Source: Azotobacter salinestris (GTDB taxonomy: Bacteria; Pseudomonadota; Gammaproteobacteria; Pseudomonadales; Pseudomonadaceae). Taken from it: a stretch of DNA of 64,000 nucleotides. Position 1 is the first letter of the stretch; each line of letters begins with the position of its first letter. The notes beneath the pieces were generated by a model that saw only the letters and a list, made by a program, of their open reading frames with translations, was not told where the DNA came from and searched no databases. The stretch spans positions 4,199,001 through 4,263,000 of the forward strand of contig NZ_CP045302.1 in NCBI RefSeq assembly GCF_009363155.1. Direction: 5' to 3'. Shown one piece after another: positions 1 to 9,546 of the stretch. The position numbers and the translations under genes are program-made.

Positions 1-1
1 G

Positions 2-682
2 GGCCTGCAGTCGCCGATCGTCAAGTTCATTCCGGAGGAGAACCTCAACGTCATCCTCGACCGCGTTGGCGCCCAGGACGGCGACATCGTGTTCTTCGGC
101 GCCGACAAGGCCAGGATCGTCTCCGAGGCCCTCGGTGCCCTGCGCATCCGCATCGGCCATGACCTGAAGCTCCTGACCTGCGAGTGGGCACCGCTGTGGG
201 TGGTGGACTTCCCGATGTTCGAGGAGAACGACGACGGCTCGCTGAGTGCGCTGCATCACCCGTTCACCGCGCCCAAGTGCACCCCCGAAGAGCTGGAGGC
301 CAATCCGGCTGCCGCGCTGTCGCGTGCCTACGACATGGTGCTCAACGGCACCGAGCTGGGCGGCGGCTCGATCCGTATCCATCGCAAGGAGATGCAGCAG
401 GCGGTGTTCCGCATCCTCGGCATCGACGAAGCCGAGCAGCAGGAGAAGTTCGGTTTCCTGCTCGACGCGCTGAAGTTCGGCGCACCGCCGCACGGTGGTC
501 TGGCTTTCGGCCTGGACCGTCTGGTGATGCTGATGACCGGCGCCAGCTCGATTCGCGAAGTCATCGCCTTCCCGAAAACCCAGAGCGCCGCCTGCGTCAT
601 GACCCAGGCCCCCGGTACGGTGGATGCCAAGGCGTTGCGCGAACTGAACATTCGCCTGCGCGAACAACCGAAGGCCGAATGA
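2..682 (+). CDS. aspS: Aspartyl-tRNA synthetase, C-terminal part (5' truncated by window edge)
   Basis: Cytoplasmic class II aminoacyl-tRNA synthetase that charges tRNA-Asp (or Asp/Asn in non-discriminating forms). Only the last 226 residues are inside the window and the frame is open from base 2. Visible are the bacterial-type GAD/catalytic tail elements: the GGGSIRIH segment, the FGAPPHGG segment and class II motif 3, [13 protein letters not shown], with its ATP-binding arginine, followed by REVIAFPKT. The stop is TGA at 680-682. It is followed by a REP-like palindrome and then by the YebC/PmpR gene, the order known from P. aeruginosa. Identity is very secure; only the start is missing. Confidence 0.96.
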   Translation, partial: GLQSPIVKFIPEENLNVILDRVGAQDGDIVFFGADKARIVSEALGALRIRIGHDLKLLTCEWAPLWVVDFPMFEENDDGSLSALHHPFTAPKCTPEELEANPAAALSRAYDMVLNGTELGGGSIRIHRKEMQQAVFRILGIDEAEQQEKFGFLLDALKFGAPPHGGLAFGLDRLVMLMTGASSIREVIAFPKTQSAACVMTQAPGTVDAKALRELNIRLREQPKAE

Positions 683-693
683 TCGGCACCGCT

Positions 694-730
694 GCGGGAG
701 CGGGCCGGCGCGCAAGCGGACCGCTCCTGC
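694..730. repeat. REP-like imperfect palindrome
   Basis: In the aspS-yebC gap, the arms GCGGGAGCGG (694-703) and CCGCTCCTGC (721-730) are complementary at 9 of 10 positions around a GC-rich 17-base spacer. The GGGAGCGG core also occurs as a shorter hairpin at 60430-60448. The GGAGCGG-type core resembles dispersed extragenic palindromes of pseudomonads. It could also act as a transcript 3' end, but it has no T tract. Confidence 0.5.
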
Positions 731-767
731 AAGAGCACATCGGACAGACAGAAATACGGAGTGAGTT

Positions 768-1517
768 ATGGCTGGTCATTCCAAATGGGCCAACATCAAG
801 CACCGCAAGGAGCGTCAGGACGCCAAGCGGGGCAAGATCTTCACCAAGCTGATCCGCGAGCTGACCGTGGCCGCCAAGCACGGTGGTGGCAACCCGGCGG
901 ACAACCCGCGGCTGCGCCTGGCGGTGGACAAGGCCCTGACCGCCAACATGACCCGCGACACCATCGATCGCGCCATTGCCCGTGGCGCCGGCTCGAACGA
1001 AGCGGATAACATGGTCGAGCTGAGTTACGAGGGTTATGCGCCGAGCGGCGTGGCGATCATCATCGAAGCCATGACCGACAACCGCAACCGTACCGCCGCC
1101 GAAGTGCGCCATGCCTTCAGCAAGTGCGGCGGCAACCTGGGGACCGACGGTTCGGTGGCCTACATGTTCGACCGCAAGGGCCAGATCAGCTTTGCCCCGG
1201 GGGTCAGCGAGGAGGCCCTGATGGAGGCGGCCCTGGAGGCCGGTGCCGACGACGTGGTGACCAACGACGATGGTTCGGTGGACGTGTTCACCAGCTTCGC
1301 CGACTTCCACGCCGTCAACGAGGCGCTGACTGCCGCCAGCTTCAAGGGCGACGAGGCCGAGGTAGCGATGATCCCGTCGATCACCGCGCCGATCGCCGAT
1401 CTGGAGACCGCGCAGAAGCTGCTGAAGCTGGTCGACATGCTGGAAGATCTGGACGACGTGCAGAACGTCTATCACAACGCCGAGATTCCCGACGAGATCA
1501 TGGAGCAGCTCGGCTGA
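768..1517 (+). CDS. yebC: YebC/PmpR family DNA-binding regulator
   Basis: A 249-residue member of the YebC family, the usual length. The N-terminus [14 protein letters not shown] is the family signature, followed by the three-domain YebC fold with the conserved [11 protein letters not shown] segment. In P. aeruginosa the gene at this locus, pmpR, represses the pqsR quinolone-signal regulator; other YebC proteins assist translation of proline-rich stretches. It lies between aspS and ruvC, and ruvCAB follow on the same strand after 58 bases, so co-transcription is likely. Which activity dominates here cannot be read from the sequence. The pqs gene block found downstream in P. aeruginosa is absent from the corresponding place in this window. 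Confidence 0.93.
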   Translation: MAGHSKWANIKHRKERQDAKRGKIFTKLIRELTVAAKHGGGNPADNPRLRLAVDKALTANMTRDTIDRAIARGAGSNEADNMVELSYEGYAPSGVAIIIEAMTDNRNRTAAEVRHAFSKCGGNLGTDGSVAYMFDRKGQISFAPGVSEEALMEAALEAGADDVVTNDDGSVDVFTSFADFHAVNEALTAASFKGDEAEVAMIPSITAPIADLETAQKLLKLVDMLEDLDDVQNVYHNAEIPDEIMEQLG

Positions 1518-1575
1518 TGCCGGGCACGCCGCCTGGAGCCGGGACTCTGCTTCGCCGGCTTCGGGCTGCCTTCTC

Positions 1576-2100
1576 ATGACGCTTATCCTCGGTATCGACC
1601 CCGGCTCGCGGATCACCGGCTTCGGCGTGGTGCGCGACAGCGGGCGTGGTTGCGAATACATCGCCTCCGGCTGCATCCGTACCGGCAGTGGCCCCCTGCC
1701 CGAGCGCCTGCAGGCGGTGTATCGGGGCGTGCGCGAAATCATCCAGGCCCATGGTCCGGTGACCATGGGCATCGAGCAGGTGTTCATGGCGCGCAATGCC
1801 GATTCCGCCCTGAAGCTCGGCCAGGCGCGCGGTGCGGCGATCGTCGCGGCGGCAGAGGCGGGCCTCGAGATCGCCGAGTACACCGCCACCCAGGTCAAGC
1901 AGGCCATCGTCGGCAGCGGCGGGGCGGACAAGCAGCAGGTGCAGACGATGGTGATGCATCTGCTCAGACTGGTACAAAAGCCGCAGATCGACGCCTCCGA
2001 TGCCCTGGCCATCGCCCTGTGCCATGCCCACCACCGGCAGAGCCTGATACCCCATGGGCTGGATGGCGCCAGGCGACGGGGCGGCCGACTGCGCCTGTGA
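1576..2100 (+). CDS. ruvC: Holliday junction endonuclease RuvC
   Basis: Homodimeric resolvase that cuts Holliday junctions during recombinational repair, working with RuvAB. The protein is 174 residues, as usual. The acidic catalytic set of the RNase H fold is visible: Asp8 in GIDPGSR, Glu67 in IEQVF, and Asp139 and Asp142 in the [13 protein letters not shown] segment, with His150 nearby. ruvA follows after 16 bases and ruvB abuts ruvA, so this is a ruvCAB operon, the standard arrangement in Pseudomonas. Confidence 0.97.
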   Translation: MTLILGIDPGSRITGFGVVRDSGRGCEYIASGCIRTGSGPLPERLQAVYRGVREIIQAHGPVTMGIEQVFMARNADSALKLGQARGAAIVAAAEAGLEIAEYTATQVKQAIVGSGGADKQQVQTMVMHLLRLVQKPQIDASDALAIALCHAHHRQSLIPHGLDGARRRGGRLRL

Positions 2101-2116
2101 ACGAGGAAAACGGATC

Positions 2117-2722
2117 TTGATCGGACGTTTGCGCGGTACCCTGGCGGAGAAGCAGCCGCCACACCTGCTCGTGGAGGTCGACGGCATCGGCTACGAGGTC
2201 GAGGTGCCGCTGAGCGCCCTCTATCGCCTGCCGTCGCTGAACGAGCCGGTCACCCTGCACACCCACCTGGTGGTGCGCGAAGATGCCCATCTGCTCTACG
2301 GCTTCTGCGAGAAGCGCGAGCGCGAGCTGTTCCGCGAGCTGATCCGCCTCAATGGCATCGGCCCCAAGCTGGCGCTGGCGCTGATGTCCGGCCTGGAGGT
2401 GGACGAGTTGGTGCGTTGCGTGCAGGCTGGCGATATCAAGGCGCTGACCCGGGTGCCCGGCGTGGGCAAGAAGACCGCCGAACGCCTGCTGGTCGAGCTC
2501 AAGGATCGCTTCAAGGCCTGGGAAGAGTTGCCGGCTATCGCTCCGCTGGTGCTGGAGCCTGATCCCGGTGTCGCCGTCACGAGTGCGGAAAGCGATGCGC
2601 TGAGCGCGCTGGTCGCTCTCGGCTTCAAGCCGCAGGAGGCCAGTCGTGCGGTCGCCGCCGTGCAGGAGGAAGGTTTGAGCAGCGAGGAACTGATCCGCCG
2701 GGCGTTGCGGGGAATGGCCTAA
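2117..2722 (+). CDS. ruvA: Holliday junction branch migration protein RuvA
   Basis: Junction-binding subunit of the RuvAB branch-migration motor. The conserved N-terminus MIGRLRGTL begins at a TTG codon at 2117, preceded by a GAGG ribosome-binding site at 2103-2106. The frame is open further upstream to an ATG at 2054, but that lies inside ruvC and adds non-conserved residues. The 201-residue product has an OB-fold N-terminal domain, two helix-hairpin-helix motifs ([10 protein letters not shown] and [12 protein letters not shown]) and a C-terminal domain that contacts RuvB. The stop codon directly abuts the ruvB start. Confidence 0.96.
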   Translation: MIGRLRGTLAEKQPPHLLVEVDGIGYEVEVPLSALYRLPSLNEPVTLHTHLVVREDAHLLYGFCEKRERELFRELIRLNGIGPKLALALMSGLEVDELVRCVQAGDIKALTRVPGVGKKTAERLLVELKDRFKAWEELPAIAPLVLEPDPGVAVTSAESDALSALVALGFKPQEASRAVAAVQEEGLSSEELIRRALRGMA

Positions 2723-3781
2723 ATGATCGAAGCCGATCGTCTGATCACCGCGACCAGCCGCGACCGCGAGGAGCAGCAGGACCGGGCCATCCGTCCGCTG
2801 AAGCTGGCCGACTACATCGGCCAGCCGGTGGTGCGCGAGCAGATGGAGCTGTTCATCCAGGCGGCCAGAGGCCGTCGCGAGGCCCTCGACCATACCCTGA
2901 TCTTCGGCCCGCCGGGGCTGGGCAAGACCACCCTGGCCAACATCATCGCCCAGGAGATGGGGGTGTCGCTGAAGAGCACCTCGGGGCCGGTGCTGGAGCG
3001 GCCCGGCGATCTCGCCGCGCTGCTGACCAATCTCGAATCGGGCGATGTGCTGTTCGTCGACGAGATCCACCGCCTCTCACCCGTGGTCGAGGAGGTGCTC
3101 TACCCGGCCATGGAGGATTTCCAGCTCGACATCATGATCGGCGAGGGGCCGGCCGCGCGCTCGATCAAGCTCGACCTGCCGCCGTTCACCCTGGTCGGCG
3201 CCACCACCCGTGCCGGCATGCTGACCAATCCGCTGCGCGACCGCTTCGGCATCGTGCAGCGCCTGGAGTTCTATTCCGTGGCTGACCTATCGACCATCGT
3301 CAGCCGTTCCGCCGGGATTCTCGGCCTGCCGATCGAAGCCGAGGGCGCCTTCGAGATCGCCCGTCGCGCCCGCGGCACGCCGCGCATCGCCAATCGCCTG
3401 CTGCGCCGGGTGCGGGACTTCGCCCAGGTGCGCGGAGAGGGGCGGATCACCCGGCAGATCGCCGATCTGGCGCTGAATCTGCTGGATGTCGATGAGCGCG
3501 GCTTCGATCATCAAGATCGGCGCCTGTTGCTTACCCTGATCGAGAAGTTCGATGGCGGTCCGGTCGGCGTGGACAGCCTGGCGGCAGCGATCAGCGAGGA
3601 GCGGCATACCATCGAGGACGTCCTCGAACCCTACCTCATCCAGCAGGGCTACATGATGCGTACTCCGCGCGGGCGGGTCGTCACGCGCCATGCCTATCTG
3701 CATTTTGGCCTGAGCCTGCCTGCCCGGATGGCGACCATGACGGTCGATCCGCTCGCCGGCGAATCGGCTGGCGAGGGGTGA
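2723..3781 (+). CDS. ruvB: Holliday junction branch migration ATPase RuvB
   Basis: AAA+ hexameric motor that drives branch migration with RuvA. It is 352 residues, normal length. Walker [10 protein letters not shown] lies near residue 60, Walker [10 protein letters not shown] near residue 112 and the sensor region ATTRAG near residue 157. The arginine-bearing [16 protein letters not shown] segment and a C-terminal winged-helix domain ([17 protein letters not shown]) are also present. The ATG follows the ruvA stop with no gap, which implies translational coupling. It ends the ruv operon; ybgC and the tol genes follow after 52 bases. Confidence 0.97.
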   Translation: MIEADRLITATSRDREEQQDRAIRPLKLADYIGQPVVREQMELFIQAARGRREALDHTLIFGPPGLGKTTLANIIAQEMGVSLKSTSGPVLERPGDLAALLTNLESGDVLFVDEIHRLSPVVEEVLYPAMEDFQLDIMIGEGPAARSIKLDLPPFTLVGATTRAGMLTNPLRDRFGIVQRLEFYSVADLSTIVSRSAGILGLPIEAEGAFEIARRARGTPRIANRLLRRVRDFAQVRGEGRITRQIADLALNLLDVDERGFDHQDRRLLLTLIEKFDGGPVGVDSLAAAISEERHTIEDVLEPYLIQQGYMMRTPRGRVVTRHAYLHFGLSLPARMATMTVDPLAGESAGEG

Positions 3782-3833
3782 AGGGAAATTGTTTTTCCGT
3801 CCGATTGGCAACCTTGAGGGCTGGCACTAGAGT

Positions 3834-4277
3834 ATGCGCGCGCAAAGCGGAGTACTGCCGTTCATCCATCGCTGTCGGGTGTACTACGAAGACACCGACG
3901 CCGGCGGCATCGTCTACTACGTCAATTACCTCAAATTCATGGAGCGGGCCCGCACCGAGCGGCTGCGTGCGCTGGGCTTCGTCCAGTCCCGGCTGGCGGA
4001 GGACGGCCTGCTGTTCGTCGTGCACTCCAGCGAGGCGCGCTATTTCGCGCCGGCACGCCTGGACGACGAACTGCTGGTGAGTGCCGAGATATGCGAGCTG
4101 AATCGCGTCAGTCTGCACTTCCATCAGCAGATACGACGTGCCGCGGATGACGCACTGCTCTGCGAGGGGCGGGTTCTGGTGGCCTGTGTGCGCGTCGATA
4201 GTTTGAAGCCCCGGGCCATTCCCGGGGCGCTGCGGGCCGCCCTGGCGGGCCCGGATCCATCTTCAGCAGGAGACTAA
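3834..4277 (+). CDS. ybgC: Tol-Pal associated acyl-CoA thioesterase YbgC
   Basis: Hot-dog fold thioesterase of the YbgC/4HBT family, 147 residues. The catalytic aspartate motif [17 protein letters not shown] lies near residues 19-35. YbgC proteins hydrolyse acyl-CoA or acyl-ACP and interact with phospholipid synthesis enzymes. The gene is the first of the conserved ybgC-tolQRAB-pal-cpoB cluster, and tolQ starts 3 bases after its stop. No strong Shine-Dalgarno sequence precedes the ATG, but the conserved reading ([14 protein letters not shown]) begins shortly after it, so the start is plausible. Confidence 0.93.
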   Translation: MRAQSGVLPFIHRCRVYYEDTDAGGIVYYVNYLKFMERARTERLRALGFVQSRLAEDGLLFVVHSSEARYFAPARLDDELLVSAEICELNRVSLHFHQQIRRAADDALLCEGRVLVACVRVDSLKPRAIPGALRAALAGPDPSSAGD

Positions 4278-4279
4278 GC

Positions 4280-4975
4280 GTGGAAGCCAACGCCGTTGAC
4301 CATATGTCCATGTGGAGCCTGATCAGCAACGCCAGTCTGGTGGTGCAGCTGGTCATGCTCACCCTGGTGGCCGCCTCGGTCACCTCCTGGGTCATGATTT
4401 TCCAGCGCGGCAACATGCTGCGCACCGCCAGGAAATCCCTGGATAGCTTCGAGGAGCGCTTCTGGTCGGGCATCGACCTGGCCAAGCTCTACCGCCAGGC
4501 GGGCAGCGAGCCCGATCCGGATTCCGGTCTGGAGCGGATCTTCCGTGCCGGCTTCAAGGAGTTCTCCCGCCTCTGCCAGCAGCCGGGAGTCGTGCCGGAT
4601 GCAGTCATGGAAGGGGTTTCCCGCTCCATGCGGGTGGCGATTTCCCGCGAGGAGGAAAAGCTCGAGCAGAGCCTGCCGTTCCTCGCCACCGTGGGCTCCA
4701 CCAGTCCCTATATCGGCCTGTTCGGCACCGTGTGGGGGATCATGAACTCCTTCCGCGGCCTCGCCCAGGTGCAGCAGGCGACGCTCTCCACCGTGGCACC
4801 GGGGATCGCCGAGGCGCTGATCGCCACCGCCATCGGTCTGTTCGCCGCGATTCCAGCGGTGATCGCCTACAACCGCTTTTCCGCGCGGGGCGAGACGTTG
4901 ATCGCCCGCTACTACACCTTCGCCGACGAGTTCCAGGCAATCCTGCATCGCAAGGTGCACACTTCGGACGAATGA
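4280..4975 (+). CDS. tolQ: Tol-Pal proton channel subunit TolQ
   Basis: Inner-membrane MotA/TolQ/ExbB family protein of 231 residues. With TolR it uses the proton-motive force to energise TolA during outer-membrane constriction at division. It starts at GTG 4280, three bases after ybgC. Three membrane segments are visible: one near residues 16-38 and two in the C-terminal half around LPFLATVGSTSPYIGLFGTVWGIM and GIAEALIATAIGLFAAIPAVIAYN. The P(Y)IGLFGTVWG and EALIATAIG motifs line the channel. The next gene is tolR. Confidence 0.96.
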   Translation: MEANAVDHMSMWSLISNASLVVQLVMLTLVAASVTSWVMIFQRGNMLRTARKSLDSFEERFWSGIDLAKLYRQAGSEPDPDSGLERIFRAGFKEFSRLCQQPGVVPDAVMEGVSRSMRVAISREEEKLEQSLPFLATVGSTSPYIGLFGTVWGIMNSFRGLAQVQQATLSTVAPGIAEALIATAIGLFAAIPAVIAYNRFSARGETLIARYYTFADEFQAILHRKVHTSDE

Positions 4976-4986
4976 GGCACTAGCTG

Positions 4987-5439
4987 ATGGCGAGAATTCG
5001 CAACAGGCGCAAGCCGGTCGCCGAGATGAACGTGGTGCCCTATATCGATGTGATGCTGGTGCTGCTGGTGATCTTCATGGTGACCGCACCCATGCTCAAT
5101 CAGGGCGTCAAGGTCGACCTACCCAAGGTGTCCAGCGAGGTGCTGCCGCAGGACAACAATGCGCAGGTACTGACCATCTCCATCAAGGCCGACAAAAGCT
5201 ACTACTGGAATATGGGCAGCGAGGTGGACACCGAGACCGTTCAGGATACTGCCCTGAAGCTGGACGAGTTGGTCGGCGCGGTGAGCAAGATCATCGCCCA
5301 GACCCGCAGCCAGGGTAAGCAGGTGCAGGTCTTCGTGCGCGGTGACAAGTCCGTCGACTACGGGGCGGTCATGGCCCTGATGGGGGGCCTGCAAGGGGCC
5401 AACGTAGGCAATGTCGGGCTGATTACCGAGGCTCCCTGA
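4987..5439 (+). CDS. tolR: Tol-Pal proton channel subunit TolR
   Basis: ExbD/TolR family, 150 residues. A short cytoplasmic N-terminus is followed by one transmembrane helix (about residues 16-38, VVPYIDVMLVLLVIFMV) carrying the essential proton-carrying aspartate in YIDVMLVLL. A periplasmic domain ending in a typical amphipathic C-terminal region follows. It partners TolQ. The stop codon overlaps the tolA start by one base (TGATG at 5437-5441), so translation is coupled. Confidence 0.95.
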   Translation: MARIRNRRKPVAEMNVVPYIDVMLVLLVIFMVTAPMLNQGVKVDLPKVSSEVLPQDNNAQVLTISIKADKSYYWNMGSEVDTETVQDTALKLDELVGAVSKIIAQTRSQGKQVQVFVRGDKSVDYGAVMALMGGLQGANVGNVGLITEAP

Positions 5440-6761
5440 TGCAACGGCGCGAGCGCTCCTCTTCGGAAAGCTATTTCTGGCCGATCGTACTGGCGGTCGG
5501 TCTGCACCTTCTCGTCTTCGCCATGCTGTTCGTCAGCTTTTCCATGGCGCCGGAATTGCCGCCGGCCAGACCGATCGTTCAGGCCACGCTCTATCAGATG
5601 AAGTCGCAGAGCCAGGCAACGACCCAGACCAACCAGAAAATCGCCGGAGAGGCGAAGAAGACTGCTGCTCGCCAATATGAGGTCGAGCAGATGGAGCAGA
5701 AGAAGAACGAGCAGCAGCTGGCCATGGCCAGGGCGGCGGAACAAAGGAAAGACGAAGAGGCTCGAAGGGCGGAAGCGGCAAGACAGGCAGCTGCCGAAGC
5801 TGCCAAGCAGAAGGCCGCGGAGGAGGCGAAGAAGCAGGCCGCCGCCGAAGTTGCCAAGCAAAAGGCCGCGGAAGAAGCGAAGAAGCAGGCGGCCGCCGAA
5901 GCTGCCAAGCAAAAGGCCGCGGAGGAAGCGAAGAAGCAGGCGGCCGCCGAAGCTGCCAAGCAAAAGGCGGCGGAGGAAGCGAAGAAGCAGGCCGCTGCCG
6001 AAGCTGCCAAGCAAAAGGCGGCGGAGGAGGCGAAGAAGCAGGCCACTGCCGAAGCTGCCAAGCAAAAGGCCGCGGAAGAGGCGAAGAAGCAGGCGGCCGC
6101 CGAAGCTGCCAAGCAAAAGGCGGCGGAAGAGGCGAAGAAGCAGGCCGCTGCCGAAGCTGCCAAGCAAAAGGCCGCGGAGGAAGCGAAGAGGCAGGCGGCC
6201 GCCGAAGCTGCCAAGAAGAAGGCCGCGGAGGAAGCTAAGAAGCAGGCGGCTGCCGAAGAAGCCAAGAAGAAGGCAGCGGAAGAGGCGAAGAGGCAGGCGG
6301 CAGCCGAAGAGGCCAAGAAGAAGGCCACCGAGGAGGCCAGGAAGAAAGCGGCGGCAGAGGCCGCGCGCAAGGCCGCCGAGGACAAGAAGGCTCAGGCCCT
6401 GGCCGAGCTGCTGTCCGATACCACGGAGCGGCAGCAGGCGCTGGCGGAGAGTCAGGGGAGTCAGGTTGCCGGCAGCTTCGACGACCTGATCATCAGTCTG
6501 GTCAGCCAGCAATGGCGTCGACCACCGTCGGCTCGTAATGGAATGAGCGTAGAAGTGCTGATCCAGATGTTGCCGGATGGCACCATAACCAGTGCGCGGG
6601 TAGCCCGCTCCAGTGGGGACGCGCCCTTCGACAATTCAGCCGTTGCCGCAGTGCGCAACGTGGGCAGAGTCCCGGAGCTGCAGCAATTGGATCGCGCCAC
6701 TTTCGATCGGAACTATCGGCAGCGGCGCATGATTTTCAAACCTGAGGATTTGGATCTGTGA
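5439..6761 (+). CDS. tolA: Tol-Pal envelope-spanning protein TolA with an expanded coiled-coil repeat
   Basis: Links the TolQR motor in the inner membrane to TolB/Pal at the outer membrane. The N-terminal membrane anchor is at about residues 13-36 ([19 protein letters not shown], with the His that is typical of TolA/TonB). A very long Ala/Lys/Glu-rich helical domain II covers about residues 60-325. A compact C-terminal domain III follows ([18 protein letters not shown] ... [13 protein letters not shown]). The 440-residue length is greater than the roughly 350 I know for P. aeruginosa TolA. The excess comes from eleven near-identical 17-residue units. The start overlaps the tolR stop and the end overlaps the tolB start. 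Confidence 0.95.
   Translation: MQRRERSSSESYFWPIVLAVGLHLLVFAMLFVSFSMAPELPPARPIVQATLYQMKSQSQATTQTNQKIAGEAKKTAARQYEVEQMEQKKNEQQLAMARAAEQRKDEEARRAEAARQAAAEAAKQKAAEEAKKQAAAEVAKQKAAEEAKKQAAAEAAKQKAAEEAKKQAAAEAAKQKAAEEAKKQAAAEAAKQKAAEEAKKQATAEAAKQKAAEEAKKQAAAEAAKQKAAEEAKKQAAAEAAKQKAAEEAKRQAAAEAAKKKAAEEAKKQAAAEEAKKKAAEEAKRQAAAEEAKKKATEEARKKAAAEAARKAAEDKKAQALAELLSDTTERQQALAESQGSQVAGSFDDLIISLVSQQWRRPPSARNGMSVEVLIQMLPDGTITSARVARSSGDAPFDNSAVAAVRNVGRVPELQQLDRATFDRNYRQRRMIFKPEDLDL
5787..6347 (+). repeat. Eleven in-frame 51-bp tandem repeats within tolA
   Basis: The units translate to [17 protein letters not shown] (17 residues). Eleven consecutive copies run from residue 117 of TolA. Copies 1-8 differ by only one or two residues (Val for Ala, Thr for Ala, Arg for Lys). 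Copies 9-11 drift towards [17 protein letters not shown]-level similarity is very high in the middle copies, which suggests recent expansion by slippage or recombination. On the complementary strand the array creates long meaningless open frames. Confidence 0.93.
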
Positions 6762-8049
6762 ATACCCTGATTCGTCTCGCCCTGCTCGGCTTGGCCTTGC
6801 TGGCCGGCATTGCCCAGGCGGCCGACCCGCTGGTGGTGACCAGCGGTACCGCGCGTGCCACGCCCATTGCCGTGGTGCCCTTCGGCTGGCAAGGCGGTAG
6901 CGTGATGACCGACGACATGGCCGAGATCGTCGGCAACGACTTGCGCAACTCGGGTGTCTTCGAGCCTGTTCCCCGGCAGAACATGATCAGCCAGCCGAGC
7001 AATCCGGGCGAGATCATCTATCGCGACTGGAATGCACTGGGCGCCCAGTATGTGCTGGTCGGCAACATAGTTCCTGCGGGGGGCGCCTGCAGGTGCAGTA
7101 TGCGCTGATGAACGTGGCCACCGAGCAGCAGGTGCTGGCCGGCACCGTCAGCGGCAGCGGCGACCAGGTGCGCGACATGGCCCACTACATCGCCGACCAG
7201 GCATTCGAGAAGCTCACCGGCATCAAGGGCGCCTTCTCCACCCGGCTGCTCTACGTCACCGCCGAGCGCATGGGCGGCGGCACCCGCTACACCCTGCAGC
7301 GCTCCGACTACGACGGCGCACGGGCAGTGACCCTGCTGCAGTCCCGCGAGCCGATCCTGTCGCCGCGCTTCGCACCCGATGGCCGGCGCATCGCCTATGT
7401 TTCCTTCGAGCAGAAGCGCCCGCGCATCTTCATCCAGCACGTCGATACCGGTCGCCGCGAGCAGATCACCAACTTCGAGGGGCTCAACGGCGCGCCGGCC
7501 TTTTCGCCGGACGGTTCCCGTCTGGCCTTCGTGCTGTCCAAGGACGGCAATCCGGAAATCTACGTGATGAATCTGGCCAGCCGGCAACTGCAGCGGGTTA
7601 CCAACCACTTCGGCATCGATACCGAACCTTTCTGGGGAGCGGACGGCCAGACGCTCTATTTCACCTCGGACCGGGCCGGCAAGCCGCAGATCTACAGGCA
7701 GAGTATCGGTGGCGGGGCAGAGCGGGTGACCTTCGTGGGTAACTACAACGCCAATCCGAAGCTGTCGGCCGACGAAAAGACGCTGGTGATGATCCACCGG
7801 CAGGACGGCTACACCAACTTCAAGGTTGCGGCCCAGGATCTCCAGCGCGGCAGTCTGCGGGTACTGTCGGAGACCAGTCTGGACGAGTCACCCACTGTCG
7901 CGCCCAATGGCACCATGCTAATCTACGCCACCCGTCATCAAGGTCGGGGAGTCTTGATGCTCGTGTCGATCAACGGCAGGGTCAGGCTCCCGCTTCCTAC
8001 CGCGCAAGGCGAGGTTCGCGAGCCGTCCTGGTCTCCCTACCTGAACTGA
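6758..8049 (+). pseudogene. tolB: TolB, interrupted by a single-base frameshift at a G run
   Basis: Periplasmic beta-propeller protein that binds Pal and TolA. The first part starts at GTG 6758 (overlapping the tolA stop), has a signal peptide ([19 protein letters not shown]) and the TolB N-terminal domain to NIVPAGG. It then runs into a stop at 7106-7108. The second frame carries the continuation [15 protein letters not shown] and all the propeller repeats ([29 protein letters not shown]). Adding one G to the six-G run at 7078-7083 restores one continuous frame of about 430 residues, the normal TolB length. The rest of the gene shows no decay, so a sequencing error or very recent mutation is likelier than a long-dead gene. 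Confidence 0.93.
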
Positions 8050-8108
8050 TGCGACATGCCAACCAACAAATCACACAACACACCTGAGCTTCCTTTAGGA
8101 GTTCCATC

Positions 8109-8645
8109 ATGCAAATGCTGAAATTCGGTAAATTCGCTGCGCTGGCACTGGCCATGGCGGTTGCCGTTGGCTGTTCCTCCAAGGGCGGCGACGCCTCGGG
8201 GGAGGGCGCTGGTGCCGACGGCGGCGTTGACCCGAATGCAGGCTACGGTGCCGGCACCTCTGGCTACGGCTCTGGCTCTGGCTCTTACGATGGCAGCATG
8301 GGCGGCGACGAGGCCGCGCTGCGCGCAATCACCACCTTCTACTTCGAGTACGACAGCTCCGACCTGAAGCAGGAAGCCATGCGTGCTCTGGACGTGCATG
8401 CCAGGGACCTGAAGGGCAATGGTGCTCGCGTCGTGCTGGAAGGTCACACCGACGAGCGCGGTACCCGCGAGTACAACATGGCTCTGGGTGAGCGCCGTGC
8501 CAAGGCTGTCCAGCGCTATCTGGTGCTGCAGGGTGTTTCCCCGGCCCAGCTGGAGCTGGTCTCCTATGGTGAGGAGCGTCCTGCTGCCGGTGGTGCCGAC
8601 GAGCCCTCCTGGGAACAGAACCGTCGCGTCGACTTGCGCAAGTAA
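8109..8645 (+). CDS. pal: Peptidoglycan-associated lipoprotein Pal (OprL)
   Basis: Outer-membrane lipoprotein, 178 residues. A signal peptide ends in the lipobox AVGC (Cys at about residue 21). A Gly/Ser/Tyr-rich linker follows, then the OmpA-like peptidoglycan-binding domain ([14 protein letters not shown] ... [14 protein letters not shown] ... LGERRA), whose Asp and Arg bind diaminopimelate. A good ribosome-binding site (TAGGAG) precedes the ATG. In Pseudomonas this protein is called OprL. It sits 59 bases after tolB and 6 bases before cpoB, completing the Tol-Pal operon. Confidence 0.97.
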   Translation: MQMLKFGKFAALALAMAVAVGCSSKGGDASGEGAGADGGVDPNAGYGAGTSGYGSGSGSYDGSMGGDEAALRAITTFYFEYDSSDLKQEAMRALDVHARDLKGNGARVVLEGHTDERGTREYNMALGERRAKAVQRYLVLQGVSPAQLELVSYGEERPAAGGADEPSWEQNRRVDLRK

Positions 8646-8651
8646 TCCGCC

Positions 8652-9470
8652 ATGAAACAGTGCCGTCGCATCATGTCCCTGTTGGCGCTCGGTCTGCCGT
8701 TCGCAGCCTGGGCCGCGGCTCCCGTGGTGGATAATTCTGCCGGTTATGGTTATTCCAGTAACGGTTACCCGCAGGCGATACAGGATGCGAGCGGTGCCTA
8801 TGCCGGGGGGGCGATGAGTACGCCGACCTCGGCCCAGGGCGAGATGTTCCTGCAGTTGCAACAGCTGCAGGACGAGGTTTCGCGCCTGCGCGGCATGGTT
8901 GAGGAGCAGCAGTACGAGATCCGTCGGCTGAAGCAGGAAAGCCTGGATCGCTATCAGGAACTCGACCGCCGTCTGTCCACGGGCGCAGGCGCTCCCTCTC
9001 AGCAGCAGGCCCCCGCCGGGGCCGTCGATGCAAGTGCTGCTCCCGTACCGCCTGCTGCCAGCCAGGCTCCGGCGAGCGGCGAGCCGGCCGATCCGGAGAA
9101 GGAGAAGCTGTATTACGATGCGGCCTTCGACCTGATCAAGGCCAAGGATTTCGAGAAGGCCAGTCAGGCGTTCACTGCCTTCCTGCGCAAATATCCCAAC
9201 AGCCAGTATGCCGGCAATGCGCAATACTGGCTGGGCGAGGTGAATCTGGCCAAGGGTGATCTGCAGGGCGCAGGTCAGGCCTTCGCTCGGGTCAGCCAGA
9301 ACTACCCGAAGCATTCCAAGGTGCCCGACTCTCTGTACAAGCTGGCGGACGTCGAACGTCGCCTGGGCAATACGGAGAAGGCCAAATCCGCCTTGCGCCA
9401 GGTCATCGCCCAGTATCCCGGCAGTTCGGCGGCCCAGCTGGCTCAGCGCGATCTGCAGACCTTGCGCTGA
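8652..9470 (+). CDS. cpoB: Cell division coordinator CpoB (YbgF)
   Basis: Periplasmic protein that couples Tol-Pal constriction to PBP1B activity. A signal peptide covers about residues 1-22 (ending PFAAWAAA). A coiled coil that trimerises follows at about residues 55-105 (MFLQLQQLQDEVSRLRGMVEEQQ), then a Pro/Ala linker. The C-terminal TPR domain (about residues 150-270) carries the family pattern YDAAFDLIKAKDFEKA and YWLGEVNLAKGD. Length is 272 residues. It is the last gene of the operon, and a rho-independent terminator follows directly. Confidence 0.95.
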   Translation: MKQCRRIMSLLALGLPFAAWAAAPVVDNSAGYGYSSNGYPQAIQDASGAYAGGAMSTPTSAQGEMFLQLQQLQDEVSRLRGMVEEQQYEIRRLKQESLDRYQELDRRLSTGAGAPSQQQAPAGAVDASAAPVPPAASQAPASGEPADPEKEKLYYDAAFDLIKAKDFEKASQAFTAFLRKYPNSQYAGNAQYWLGEVNLAKGDLQGAGQAFARVSQNYPKHSKVPDSLYKLADVERRLGNTEKAKSALRQVIAQYPGSSAAQLAQRDLQTLR

Positions 9471-9483
9471 GGTTCGCCGCAGA

Positions 9484-9509
9484 AACCCGCGCCTGGCGCG
9501 GGTTTTTTC
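9484..9509 (+). terminator. Rho-independent terminator after cpoB
   Basis: The hairpin AACCCGCGCC-TG-GCGCGGGTT is followed by a T run. It lies 14 bases after the cpoB stop and ends the Tol-Pal operon transcript before queE. Confidence 0.9.
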
Positions 9510-9546
9510 GTTAAAATCCACGCCCCATTTACCGCAACGGAGGCGG

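Noticed and set aside
3799-3837. TTGGCA-N17-TAGAGT promoter-like match before ybgC
   Set aside because: The -10 element would end right at the start codon, so it cannot serve that start as an ordinary promoter.
5358-6512. Reverse-strand open frames of 263 and 384 codons across tolA
   Set aside because: They are by-products of the Ala/Lys/Glu codon repeat. The translations are low-complexity Leu/Gly/Phe/Arg or Ala/Ser/Phe runs, with no start signal.
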